Made by a program: the position numbers and the translations under genes. A stretch of DNA of 64,000 nt. Origin: CAWATG01 sp963785035 (lineage in GTDB: Bacteria; Actinomycetota; Acidimicrobiia; IMCC26256; CAWATG01). The notes under the pieces were generated by a model. The model searched no databases, was not told the DNA's origin, and was given only the letters and a program-made list of their open reading frames with translations. Shown piece by piece: positions 19,262-27,670 of the stretch. The stretch lies in NCBI GenBank assembly GCA_963785035.1, contig CAWATG010000005.1, positions 641,114 to 705,113 of the forward strand, read 5' to 3'. Each line of letters begins with the position of its first letter. Positions within the stretch are counted from its first letter, which is position 1.

Positions 19262-20708
19262 GTGATGGTCGTGCCAGAGCCCCTCACAGTCGGAACCCTC
19301 GTGGGCGCCCGATATCGCCTCGTTCGCGAACTCGCCCGGGGTGGCATGGCAACGGTGTGGGTCGCGTGTGACGAAGTGCTTTCCCGCGATATTGCAATCA
19401 AGATTCTCGACCCGTCCCTTGGGCGCGATGCGGGAACTCGTACCAGGTTTCGCAATGAAGCCATCGCTGCCGCGCGCATTTCACATCCTGGCATCGTCGC
19501 GACCTACGACTCAGGTGATGACAACGGGGTTGCGTTCATCGTCATGGAACTCATCGAAGGGCGAGACCCTGCGCGAGGTCCTCGACAAGGGTGGCCGTCT
19601 ACCGATCGATACCGCAGTCGGTCTCGGCGTCCAAATCGCCGAAGCGCTCTCCCGCGCACATTCCCAAGGATTCATCCATCGTGACATCAAGCCAGGGAAC
19701 CTGCTTGTCCAGGCTGATGGTCGCGTCCGGATCGCCGACTTCGGCATCGCGAAATCCATTGGTGGGATCGACCTCACCCGCGACGGCACCGTCATGGGAA
19801 CGGCGCGATACCTCTCGCCCGAACAACTCGGTGGACGACCAGCGGACGCGCGCTCCGACGTCTATGCGCTCGGTCTCGTCCTCTACGAAATGCTCGCCGG
19901 GTCGACGCCGTTCAACGGCGATACCGAAATGGCAACCGCAATGGCACGCCTTTCCGCCGATCCAACACCAATCCGCAGCCTTCGTCCATCGGTTCCCGCC
20001 GGCCTCGAGCATGTCCTGGACCAGGCGCTCGCGCGCGAGCCGGACGACCGTTTCTCCAGCGCCGCCGAACTGCGCGACGCCATCGCGACTTTCGCAGGCC
20101 ATGGCACCTCAACGCCGGCACATGGTGTGGTGCTCCCCAACATCATCGCGGCAACAACGCGCTCGGTTCGTGGCAAGGGACCGCAGATCACGTTTTCGAT
20201 CTGCGCAGCGGTGCTGCTTGTGCTCGTTCTCCTACTCACGCGCGGCGGCACCAACGAGAAGTCCAAGGCTGCCGCAGCCCCATTGCGTGCCATCGCCGCG
20301 CATGATTTCGATCCACAAGGCGACGGGCGTGAGCATCCCGAACTGGTGTCGTTTCTCATCGACAACGACGTGGCGACCACATGGCGAACGGAGCGCTACA
20401 ACGAGCGCAACTTCAGCGGCGACAAGCCAGGCGTCGGTGTCGTCCTCGACCTGGGCGCTGCTGCCACGGTCAACGGGGTCGCTATTGACGCACTTGACGC
20501 AGGTTGGAACGGATCCGTGTACGTGGCAAACAGCGCAGCCGGCTCGCTGGCGACATGGGGACCGGCCCGAGCGCACGCGAAGAATCTCGCCGCACGTGGC
20601 ACAATCGAGCTCGACGAGCCCGCACACGGCCGCTTCGTGCTCATCTGGACCACACTCCTACCCCCATCGGGTGTGCTCCGCATCGCCGAGGTTCGCGTTG
20701 TCCCGTGA
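19262..20708 (+). CDS. Transmembrane Ser/Thr kinase with extracellular discoidin-like domain (one frame change)
   Basis: Hanks-type kinase: glycine loop LARGGMATV, catalytic Lys in DIAIKIL, then after one surplus base near 19560 HRDIKPGN, the DFGIAKS metal site, an activation loop with TVMGTARYLSPEQ and ARSDVYALGLVLYEML. All catalytic residues are present, so it should be active. A transmembrane helix (ITFSICAAVLLVLVLLL, after about residue 290) leads to an extracellular ~160-residue domain with DNDVATTWRTERYNERNFSG and VVLDLGAAATVNGVAIDAL, which look like F5/8 type C sugar-binding folds. In mycobacteria this arrangement is fused to MurJ with a pseudokinase. Start GTG 19262 or ATG 19265. Confidence 0.85.
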
Positions 20709-21294
20709 TCGTGACAGCGACGATCGTGAAACCGACGCGGCGCTCGTCGAACGCTCACGACAAGGTGACGAGCGCTCGCTCGAAGCCTTACTCAAACGCC
20801 ACGCAAGCCGTATGTACACGATCTGCCGACGAATCGTCGGGCCTGATGACGCACCCGACGCGTGTCAGGAGGCGATGCTCGCAGTGACGCGTGGGCTTAC
20901 CAATTTCGACGGCCGCGCCGCATTCACCACTTGGCTCTATCGCGTCACTGCCAACTGCGCCCTCGACGAATCTCGAAGGCAATCTCGGCGTGCGATTCCG
21001 ATCGAGCATGTCGACGAACCTCTTGGTACGCACAGCCAATCGGGCGCGTTTGATGAGAGCGTTGCCACACGTCTCGATGTCGACGCAGCTCTGCGATCGA
21101 TTCCTACGGAATTTCGCGTTGCCGTGACACTTCGCGATGTCGGCGATCTCGACTATGCCACGATTGCCGACATGCTCGACGTGCCGATCGGCACTGTCCG
21201 ATCCCGAATCGCACGTGGCCGCTCTGCCCTCGCGCACGCTCTGGGGAACCAGTGCACTCCCACCGGTCGTCCAAGTGAGCAGGACCATGCCTGA
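20698..21294 (+). CDS. ECF RNA polymerase sigma factor, SigM-like
   Basis: A 198-residue ECF sigma factor. Region 2 (RSRQGDERSLEALLKRHASRMYTICRRI, then FDGRAAFTTWLYRVTANCALDESRRQSRR) and region 4 (IPTEFRVAVTLRDVGDLDYATIADMLDVPIGTVRSRIARGR) are complete. The only in-frame start close to region 2 is the TTG at 20698, with GAGG seven to eight bases upstream, which overlaps the kinase stop by 11 bases. It overlaps the following anti-sigma-like gene. The order murJ, sigma, anti-sigma, trxB, trxA matches the mycobacterial sigM locus, where the regulon concerns the envelope and disulphide stress; that role here is inferred. Confidence 0.9.
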   Translation: MSRDRDSDDRETDAALVERSRQGDERSLEALLKRHASRMYTICRRIVGPDDAPDACQEAMLAVTRGLTNFDGRAAFTTWLYRVTANCALDESRRQSRRAIPIEHVDEPLGTHSQSGAFDESVATRLDVDAALRSIPTEFRVAVTLRDVGDLDYATIADMLDVPIGTVRSRIARGRSALAHALGNQCTPTGRPSEQDHA

Positions 21295-22237
21295 CTCTCC
21301 CTCTCCCGCCGAAAACATTGGCCCGCCGGGCGACGGCGACCCGCACCAAGCCATCAGCTCCGAGGACGTCGACGAAGCGATCTCGGCGCTCCTCGACGGA
21401 GAGCTGGGTGGCTGGGCGAATGAACGCGGAATCGACCAGGAGGCTGCGCTGCAACTCCTGCATGCACAGCCAATGTTTCAAGAACGCCAACGCACGCTTG
21501 AGGTTGCGCGTGATGCGATGGCAGCGACCGATCGCGATCAACTGGACGAGGTCACGCTGCATCGCCTTGTTCGCAACGCCACCAGGACCGTCGACAACAC
21601 CGCAACGTTCCGAACGACTCGCGCCCATTGGTACCAGCGAAAGTGGCTCCGCCTTGTTGCAGCATCTCTCGTTGTGGTCCTCGGTTCGGCGGGTGTCGCC
21701 ATGCGAATCTGGTCAACAGAGAGCGATACGGCACGCACGGTTGCGCAGCCGACCTATGCCGGGAACTTTGGGGAGATCAAGGATTCGCGTGTCCTGCGGA
21801 GTTACATCGAGGGAGATTCCCAGGTTGAAGCGCTCTTGCGAAGCACTAGGGCCGATTCCGTCGGGCCCTCGCCGCCCTTGGCCACGCCGAGCCGGGAGGC
21901 GACCACTGACAGCGGAAGCGCTGCGAACGAATCCGCCACCTCCGCGGACGAGACCGGTGGTTCGACCCTAGGTTCCGGTGAGGTACCTGGCGCCGAAGCA
22001 AAGGCGGGGACAGCTCGATCCGCCTCACAGCCGTCCAAGGCCATCGAGACCTGCACCAAGAAGGTAGGCGGTCGCTTGCCGGCGCAGAGCACGATCGTGC
22101 TCGTCGCCGATGCCGTCCTTCATGGCGCCCCCGTCGTCGTCACCGTGGTGCACAGTCGCGACAAACTCGAGACCAACGTGCTCGACCCTCGGTCATGCTC
22201 TGCAATCGCGACGCAGTCCCAGAAGCTGACACCGTAA
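21287..22237 (+). CDS. Putative membrane anti-sigma factor
   Basis: A 316-residue single-pass protein whose start lies inside the sigma-factor stop (eight-base overlap), the usual arrangement for a cognate regulator. The N-terminal cytoplasmic part (SSEDVDEAISALLDGELGGW, then an Ala/Gln-rich helical region) resembles anti-sigma domains without a HCC zinc motif; a transmembrane helix lies at about residues 122-140 (RLVAASLVVVLGSAGVAM); the outer part is a Ser/Thr/Ala-rich low-complexity linker and a small C-terminal domain with two Cys (ETCTKK and DPRSC), which could form a disulphide. Function is from context; sequence similarity to known anti-sigmas is weak. Confidence 0.65.
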   Translation: MPDSPSPAENIGPPGDGDPHQAISSEDVDEAISALLDGELGGWANERGIDQEAALQLLHAQPMFQERQRTLEVARDAMAATDRDQLDEVTLHRLVRNATRTVDNTATFRTTRAHWYQRKWLRLVAASLVVVLGSAGVAMRIWSTESDTARTVAQPTYAGNFGEIKDSRVLRSYIEGDSQVEALLRSTRADSVGPSPPLATPSREATTDSGSAANESATSADETGGSTLGSGEVPGAEAKAGTARSASQPSKAIETCTKKVGGRLPAQSTIVLVADAVLHGAPVVVTVVHSRDKLETNVLDPRSCSAIATQSQKLTP

Positions 22238-22323
22238 AAGCAGCGACGCCTACACGGGCGCCACTCGCCGGATGCGATGAACCCGGGGTACGCTCCCCAC
22301 GACCGAGAGCCCTGGAGCTGAAC

Positions 22324-22599
22324 GTGACCGACTGGACGACTGAAGCGGCCGATACCGTCGAGCAGATCGTGGCCGGCGTGCGCGACCGCACGCTCGTCCC
22401 CGCTCAGCGTGTCGTGAAGGCCGTCGTAGCAGGTCTGGTCATCCTGTTTCTGGTCTCCGCAGCATCGTTCATGCTGCTCATCGGCGTGTTCCGCCTGATC
22501 GACGTGTACCTACCCGGTGAGACCTGGTCGGCCTACCTGCTTCTTGGCGGAATCTTTCTCGGCTTTGGCATGTTGTGTTGGAGACTCCGCCACACCTGA
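22324..22599 (+). CDS. Small two-helix membrane protein
   Basis: A 91-residue protein (GTG at 22324, GGAG eight bases before) with two transmembrane helices (about 37-58 and 67-86) and a short helical cytoplasmic N-terminus. Similar small proteins are often labelled phage-holin-like in actinobacteria, but nothing here is phage-related. It sits between the anti-sigma gene and trxB on the same strand, 37 bases before trxB, so it probably belongs to the same transcript. Function unknown. Confidence 0.6.
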   Translation: MTDWTTEAADTVEQIVAGVRDRTLVPAQRVVKAVVAGLVILFLVSAASFMLLIGVFRLIDVYLPGETWSAYLLLGGIFLGFGMLCWRLRHT

Positions 22600-22636
22600 T
22601 CCCCACCTGCGCCCGACCCGTCTCCTGGAAGGCATC

Positions 22637-23611
22637 ATGTCGACACAATCCACCTCTTCGGACAGCGCGTCTGCGGTTCGCGAGCTCATCATCATCGGGT
22701 CCGGGCCCGCAGGGCTGACCGCAGCTATCTACACCGCCCGCGCCAACCTGCACCCACTGGTCATCGAGGGCGCCGCTGCGGGTGGGCAGCTGATGTTGAC
22801 GACCGAAGTCGAGAACTTTCCCGGGTTCCCTGAAGGAATAATGGGTCCCCAGCTCATGGCCGACTTCCGATCACAGGCAGAACGCTTCGGCGCCGAGTTC
22901 GTCACCTCCGATGTCGATGAAGTCGACTTTTCAAGCCGCCCATTCCGGATCCGTGTCGCAGAGCAGGACCACTTCGCCGAATCGGTCATCATCTCGACAG
23001 GCGCCTCGGCGAAAATGCTGGGTCTTGACTCCGAGAGCCGGCTTCTCGGCCATGGCGTCTCAACCTGCGCGACGTGCGACGGCTTCTTTTTCCGTGGGCA
23101 GGACATCGCAATCGTCGGCGGAGGCGACTCCGCACTCGAGGAGGCCCGCTTCCTGACCCGGTTTGCCAACAAGGTCACGCTCATCCACCGCCGTGACGAG
23201 CTGCGCGCGTCGAAGATCATGCAGGATCAGGCACACGCGAACCCCAAGATCGGGTTCGTGTGGAACACCGTCGTGACAGACGTCATTGGCGACACACGCC
23301 TTGAGCGTCTCGCGTTACGTAATGCTGTTACCGGTGAATCCTCCGAGTTGCCCGTCGCAGGGCTGTTCGTAGCGATTGGACACACTCCGAACACCGATCT
23401 GTTCGTCGGTAAGCTCGCCCTCGACGAAAACGGCTACATCGAGACCATTGCGGGCACAACAAAGACTTCGGTCGAGGGCGTTTTCGCCGCCGGCGATGTG
23501 CAAGATCACATATACCGCCAGGCAATCACGGCTGCAGGCTCCGGCTGTATGGCCGCTCTCGACGCCGAACGGTGGCTCGAGGCACAGGCCCACAGCCACG
23601 CTGCGTCCTGA
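22637..23611 (+). CDS. trxB: Thioredoxin reductase
   Basis: A 324-residue NADPH-dependent flavoenzyme. FAD site ELIIIGSGPAGLTAAIYTAR, redox pair CATC in STCATCDGFFF (about 150), NADPH site IAIVGGGDSALEEARFL and HRRDELRASK, FAD C-terminal motif VFAAGDVQDHIYRQAITAAGSGCMAALDAE. The ATG at 22637 has GGAAGG upstream. It reduces the thioredoxin encoded 69 bases downstream; together they are the main cytosolic disulphide-reducing pair and follow the sigma/anti-sigma genes as in mycobacterial sigM-trxB-trxC. Confidence 0.97.
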   Translation: MSTQSTSSDSASAVRELIIIGSGPAGLTAAIYTARANLHPLVIEGAAAGGQLMLTTEVENFPGFPEGIMGPQLMADFRSQAERFGAEFVTSDVDEVDFSSRPFRIRVAEQDHFAESVIISTGASAKMLGLDSESRLLGHGVSTCATCDGFFFRGQDIAIVGGGDSALEEARFLTRFANKVTLIHRRDELRASKIMQDQAHANPKIGFVWNTVVTDVIGDTRLERLALRNAVTGESSELPVAGLFVAIGHTPNTDLFVGKLALDENGYIETIAGTTKTSVEGVFAAGDVQDHIYRQAITAAGSGCMAALDAERWLEAQAHSHAAS

Positions 23612-23680
23612 GAACAGGTTTTCATCGAGCGCCATGCAGGGAATCCCCCGCGAAGGCTGGAACCATGGAAAGGACAATCA

Positions 23681-24010
23681 ATGTCTGAAGCAATTCTGAC
23701 GCTCTCCGATGCCACCTTCAACGAGACCGTCGCTGGGTCCGACCTCCCGGTCCTCGTTGATTTTTGGGCCGAGTGGTGCGGACCGTGCAAGATGATCGCT
23801 CCCATACTTGCGGAGATCGCCGGCGAGCACGGTGGCCGAATCACCATCGCCAAGCTCAACGTCGACGAGAACCCCGAGACATCCCGTCGTTTTGATGTGA
23901 TGAGCATTCCAACGCTCCTGCTTTTCAAGGACGGGCAACCCGTCAAGCGAATCGTGGGTGCGAAGGGCAAGGGCCAACTCCTCCAAGATCTCAGCGAATA
24001 CATCACCTGA
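23681..24010 (+). CDS. trxA: Thioredoxin
   Basis: A 109-residue classical thioredoxin with the WCGPCK active site at about residue 31, the buried Asp in VLVDFWAEW, the cis-proline loop MSIPTLLLF and a normal C-terminal helix. Cytosolic, no signal peptide. It is 14 bases before the cwlM-like gene, so thioredoxin and the wall regulator are likely co-transcribed, as in mycobacteria. Confidence 0.96.
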   Translation: MSEAILTLSDATFNETVAGSDLPVLVDFWAEWCGPCKMIAPILAEIAGEHGGRITIAKLNVDENPETSRRFDVMSIPTLLLFKDGQPVKRIVGAKGKGQLLQDLSEYIT

Positions 24011-24024
24011 CCGAAGGACGGGAC

Positions 24025-24999
24025 GTGCGCTGCGGAGACCACGGCGAAACCGTCCGCGACCTGCAACGGCGTTTGACCGCGCTTGGCTACGAGATCCCCC
24101 CGGCTGAGCATGGCTTCTACTCCGATGGAACCGAATCCGCCGTACGCGCTTTTCAGGAGGCCCGCGGTGTGCTTGTCGACGGAATATGCGGCAGGCACAC
24201 CTGGGCAGTCCTGGTGGAGAGTGGCTTCGCCCTCGGCGACCGTCTGCTCTACCTGCGCCAACCGATGCTACGCGGCGATGACATCAGCGCCCTCCAGGGC
24301 CGCCTGAACGCTCTAGGTTTTGATGCAGGGCGCGAGGACGGCATCTTCGGCCCACAGGCCGCTGCAGCGATCACAGAGTTCCAAAGGAACGCCAAGATTC
24401 CTGTCGACGGAATTTGTGGGCCGGTCCTCCTCGAAGCTCTCGACCGCCTCGGGGGACTCGCAGGAGGATCAATCGCCGCAGTCCGCGAGCGTGAACGCCT
24501 GCGCCGCCAGCCTCGCAATCTCCAGGGTCGACGGGTGTTTATCGCCGCGGCACCAGGTTTCCATCAACTCGCCGAGGTCATCACGCGCGGTCTGGTCGAG
24601 CTCCGCGCGGAGGTCGTACTCGACGTGTCCGGGGACGATGACTCGCGTGTTGCGGACGAGGCCAACACGTTCGAAGCCGAACTCGTACTCGCGCTCCAAT
24701 CGGGCGACGCACGCCGTTTTCGCTGCGCGTACTTTCAGTCCGGACAGTACCGATCCGAAGGCGGTTACCTCATGGCACACGCCATTCGCGATGAGCTTCA
24801 AGGGCTCATTGAGGTTGAGACTTGTGGAAGGGCGTTCACGATTCTCCGCGAGACTCGCATGGCAGCCGTCGTGTGCGCGCCGGTCGAGCGTGGCAACTCC
24901 ACCGCCATGCGACGACTCGTGGAGCGGACCGAAGAAATCGGCTGCGCCCTCGTCGAAGGGATCCGTCGAGGGTTTGAACGACCCGCGTCTGATCCATAG
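24025..24999 (+). CDS. cwlM: CwlM-like protein: two peptidoglycan-binding modules plus degenerate amidase
   Basis: A 324-residue protein with a GTG start and no signal peptide, so cytoplasmic. Two PG-binding-1 modules: GDHGETVRDLQRRLTALGY to GICGRHTW (2-58) and RGDDISALQGRLNALGF to GICGPVLL (76-136). The remaining part aligns with Amidase_3 by pattern (RRVFIAAAPGFHQLAEVITRGL, VVLDVSGDDDSRVADEANTF, GYLMAHAIRDEL) but the zinc ligands appear lost: the usual DPGHGG is AAPGFHQ and the usual LHAN is LQSGD. In mycobacteria CwlM is a cytoplasmic, PknB-phosphorylated activator of MurA rather than an amidase; the sequence here fits such a non-catalytic role. Confidence 0.88.
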   Translation: MRCGDHGETVRDLQRRLTALGYEIPPAEHGFYSDGTESAVRAFQEARGVLVDGICGRHTWAVLVESGFALGDRLLYLRQPMLRGDDISALQGRLNALGFDAGREDGIFGPQAAAAITEFQRNAKIPVDGICGPVLLEALDRLGGLAGGSIAAVRERERLRRQPRNLQGRRVFIAAAPGFHQLAEVITRGLVELRAEVVLDVSGDDDSRVADEANTFEAELVLALQSGDARRFRCAYFQSGQYRSEGGYLMAHAIRDELQGLIEVETCGRAFTILRETRMAAVVCAPVERGNSTAMRRLVERTEEIGCALVEGIRRGFERPASDP

Positions 25000-25027
25000 G
25001 CGCACGACAGGTTTGGTGCCTCGCGAC

Positions 25028-25945
25028 TCAGCCGGCCTCCAGGTCGACGTGCGCTCCCGAATCACCTGGCTCATTCGTGACGATGCCATCGGTCATCGCC
25101 CGGTAGATCCGCTCGAGGTCCTCCAAGGTGGAGAACTCGACAACGACTCGACCCTTCTTCGGACCCATCGAAACGCTGACCCGCGTGTCAAGCAGATCGC
25201 CGAGAAGCTCTTCGAGCTCGAGTAAACCCGGCGCTCGAAGCTTCGGCGCCTTGACCCCTGCCGGTCTCCCTGCAGCAACGTTGCCGATGTGCACGCGCAC
25301 CGCTGCCTCGACAGCGCGCACCGACATCCCCTCGTTGGCCGCGCGCCTCGCGAGTGATTCCTGAAAGGTCCGATCGGGCGTCGCAAGCAGCGCGCGCGCG
25401 TGCCCCATCTCGATTCGCCCTTCCTGAACAAGGCGCTGGACCGACGGGGGTAGCTGGAACAATCGCAGCATGTTCGAAACCGCCGATCGGCTTCGCCCGA
25501 CCCGTGCCGCAACCTCCTCGTGCGTCAGCGAGAAATCCTCGATCAATTGTTGATAGGCGGCGGCTTCTTCGAGAACGTTGAGACCAGCGCGGTGAATGTT
25601 CTCCACCAGCGCCTGTTCGAGCGCGAGGGCGTCGTCGCTGTCCCGGACGATCGCTGGAATCGTCTGGCGCCCGATCCGGCGCGCTGCCCGCCAGCGACGT
25701 TCACCTGCGATGAGTTCGTATCCATCCGCCGACTCGCGCACCAAGACTGGCTGGAGAACACCTACCTCACGGATCGACTCTGCGAGGGATGCCAAGGCGT
25801 CCTCGTCGAAATGTGACCGCGGCTGAAAGGTATTCGGCCGTATCGAAGCAATCGGCAACTCGAGCAATCCCTCAATCCCACCGGCAGCAGAGTCGGCGGG
25901 AATGAGCGCGCCAAGTCCCTTACCCAGACCGCCGCGTCGCACCAC
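25028..25945 (-). CDS. parB: Chromosome-partitioning protein ParB
   Basis: A 305-residue ParB/Spo0J. N-terminal RRGGLGKGLGALIP (ParA-contacting motif), then the CTP-binding ParB/Srx core with PNTFQPRSHFDEDAL, ELIAGERRWRAARR (box II, GERRxR) and LVENIHRAGLNVLEEA (box III), the HTH parS-reading region LTHEEVAARVGRSRSAVSNMLRL, and a C-terminal dimerisation domain. Start is one of two adjacent GTG codons (25945 or 25942). Its start lies 26 bases inside parA. It should load on the parS sites at 27446-27483. Confidence 0.96.
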   Translation of the reverse strand: MVRRGGLGKGLGALIPADSAAGGIEGLLELPIASIRPNTFQPRSHFDEDALASLAESIREVGVLQPVLVRESADGYELIAGERRWRAARRIGRQTIPAIVRDSDDALALEQALVENIHRAGLNVLEEAAAYQQLIEDFSLTHEEVAARVGRSRSAVSNMLRLFQLPPSVQRLVQEGRIEMGHARALLATPDRTFQESLARRAANEGMSVRAVEAAVRVHIGNVAAGRPAGVKAPKLRAPGLLELEELLGDLLDTRVSVSMGPKKGRVVVEFSTLEDLERIYRAMTDGIVTNEPGDSGAHVDLEAG

Positions 25946-26936
25946 GACTTACCTCTTTCGCCAACTCCCGATACGCGATGGCGCCGCGGGAGGTCGAGTC
26001 GAAAACGATGATCGGTTGACCAAAGGACGGAGCTTCGGAGAGTCGAACCGTTCGAGGCACAACCGTACGGTAAACCTTGGGTCCAAAGTGTTCGCGAACC
26101 TCTTGTTCGACTTGGTCAGCCAATTTGGTCCTGGCGTCGTACATGGTCAAGACAATCCCTCGGACCTCAAGTCCGGGTTGGAGGTTGTTTCGCACGAGCG
26201 CGACATTTCGTAGGAGCTGGCCAAGCCCCTCAAGCGCGTAGTACTCGCACTGGATGGGAACGATCACGTCGTCCGCCGCTGCAAGCCCGTTGACAGTCAG
26301 CAGGCCAAGCGACGGGGGACAGTCGATCAGGATGAAGTCGTAGTCGTCGCGGATCTCATGCAGCGCGCGGCGTAGCTTCAACTCTCGACTGAAGGTCGGG
26401 ACCAGTTCGATTTCGGCGCCCGCAAGGTCGATTGTCGCCGGGATCACGAACAGGTTCTTCAGGCTGGTTGGCTCGACGCAATCCTCGGCAGCCGAATCGC
26501 TCATGATCACGTCATAGACCGACGCTTGCACGTTGCGCCCAACGATGCCGAGACCGGTGGTGGCGTTCCCTTGCGGGTCGAGGTCGACCACGAGCACCCG
26601 GAAACCCAACTCGGCGAGCGCTGCGCCCAGATTGACAGCGGTCGTGGTTTTACCGACTCCGCCCTTCTGGTTGGCGATCGCGAGAACCCTTGGGAGCTCG
26701 ATAGGAGGAAGTTCCTCTGTTCTCGGCGCCATCCGCGCGTCAAGACCAGGATGTTTCCGCGTGGCTCCCTCCGCCGGTCGCTGGGTCTCTGCGATTTCCT
26801 CCACCAGTGCTTGCGGAGGCTCCGATGGCACCGTCGACCCCAGGTACTGCGTCGATGCTGCCCTCAGCAGGCTGCGTTCCGCGCACGGAGCCCGTGCCGG
26901 AAGCATGTCCATTCCGCGTATCGCTGGATTCGTCAT
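25920..26936 (-). CDS. parA: Chromosome-partitioning ATPase ParA
   Basis: A Walker-type ATPase of up to 338 residues. Deviant Walker A KGGVGKTTT at residues 91-99, Walker A' VLVVDLDPQGNATTGLG, Walker B-like FILIDCPPSLGLLT and SEAPSFGQPI near the end. It binds DNA non-specifically with ATP and moves ParB-parS complexes. The ~80 residues before the ATPase are poorly conserved, and ATGs at residues 9, 11 or 69 are alternative starts; I keep the longest. It overlaps parB, with the parS region about 510 bases upstream. Confidence 0.95.
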   Translation of the reverse strand: MTNPAIRGMDMLPARAPCAERSLLRAASTQYLGSTVPSEPPQALVEEIAETQRPAEGATRKHPGLDARMAPRTEELPPIELPRVLAIANQKGGVGKTTTAVNLGAALAELGFRVLVVDLDPQGNATTGLGIVGRNVQASVYDVIMSDSAAEDCVEPTSLKNLFVIPATIDLAGAEIELVPTFSRELKLRRALHEIRDDYDFILIDCPPSLGLLTVNGLAAADDVIVPIQCEYYALEGLGQLLRNVALVRNNLQPGLEVRGIVLTMYDARTKLADQVEQEVREHFGPKVYRTVVPRTVRLSEAPSFGQPIIVFDSTSRGAIAYRELAKEVSRGATRRSG

Positions 26937-27445
26937 CGAGTCGGCTCTGCGACGTCTTGCGAGTTGTTACGTACCCCGAAACCCGAGGTCGTGACCGTTC
27001 TCGTTATCGGTAGGGGGGAGACCCATGAGAGCGGCGAGGGAGGTTCGTCACGCATCTCGACTCGGGGTTCGGTAACTCCGTTGAGGACTTCATCCGTCTT
27101 CCCAGTCAAGGATTCTGGGAAAACTGTCGATGCGCCGTCGGTGGTCTGCGTTCCATCGGCTGGTTCGCGGCCAACTCCGTTTCCGAGGTGCCGCGCGAGG
27201 TCAGTGACCGAAGCTCGAACCTCGGACGGAAGCTGCGGTGCTCCGGATCGGCGTGGACCGCCGAGGAATCTCCGGCGCCTTCAGTTCCCACCGCCACGTC
27301 CTCTATCGCGCGACGGATCGAGGCAAAAATCCTATTGCCCCTTTGCTGAACCTCGTGGTCGCCCGTGTCCATTCCGCCGCGCCTCCAACCGTTGCCACCC
27401 GCCATCCTCTCGGATGACTGGCTCCCGGTCAAGCCGAAGGCGCTG

Positions 27446-27483
27446 CTCTGACCACCAGTTTCACGTGAAACTGGTGGTCAGAG
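27446..27483. promoter_or_regulatory. parS centromere site inside a 38-bp perfect palindrome
   Basis: The core GTTTCACGTGAAAC (27458-27471) is the exact bacterial parS core that ParB reads. Symmetry continues without mismatch for 12 more bases on each side (arms 27446-27464 and 27465-27483), far beyond the 14-16 bp parS. No T-run follows on either strand, so it does not look like an ordinary terminator. It lies about 1.5 kb from the parB start and 5.4 kb from oriC. Confidence 0.88.
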
Positions 27484-27648
27484 AGGCGCTTCTCGAGACC
27501 CGACATCCCTGATCCGGCACCGGCTCCCAATACGACCTGCGCCAATTCTCGGCACGGCCACCGGCCGATGAGGCCGAGGAGGCCAACGTGTCAACATTGC
27601 CACACGAGCAAAAGCGATGCCTTTTCGGTGCTGCCCTTACTCCATGGG

Positions 27649-27662
27649 GTTCCACGTGGAGC
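27649..27662. promoter_or_regulatory. Degenerate parS-like site
   Basis: GTTCCACGTGGAGC keeps the central CCACGTGG and outer GT/C of parS but differs from GTTTCACGTGAAAC at three positions. It is eight bases downstream of the rsmG stop and 165 bases from the perfect site. Binding would be weak if it occurs. Confidence 0.35.
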
Positions 27663-27670
27663 CTTGATAC

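Larger units (their letters stand above)
26937..27670 (-). other. Gene-poor interval between rsmG and parA, carrying parS
   Basis: No reading frame here shows a recognisable domain; frames of about 100 codons occur on both strands but lack convincing starts or family motifs. The interval holds the long parS palindrome and one degenerate parS-like site, and must contain the parA-parB promoter. Confidence 0.6.

Noticed and set aside
27106..27432. 108-codon minus-strand frame between the parS palindrome and parA
   Set aside because: Its codons give an Arg/Ser/Glu-rich string without domain or ribosome-binding site. I treat the interval as non-coding.
27449..27480. Rho-independent terminator at the long palindrome
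   Set aside because: The symmetric centre is exactly the parS core and neither strand has a following T-run.
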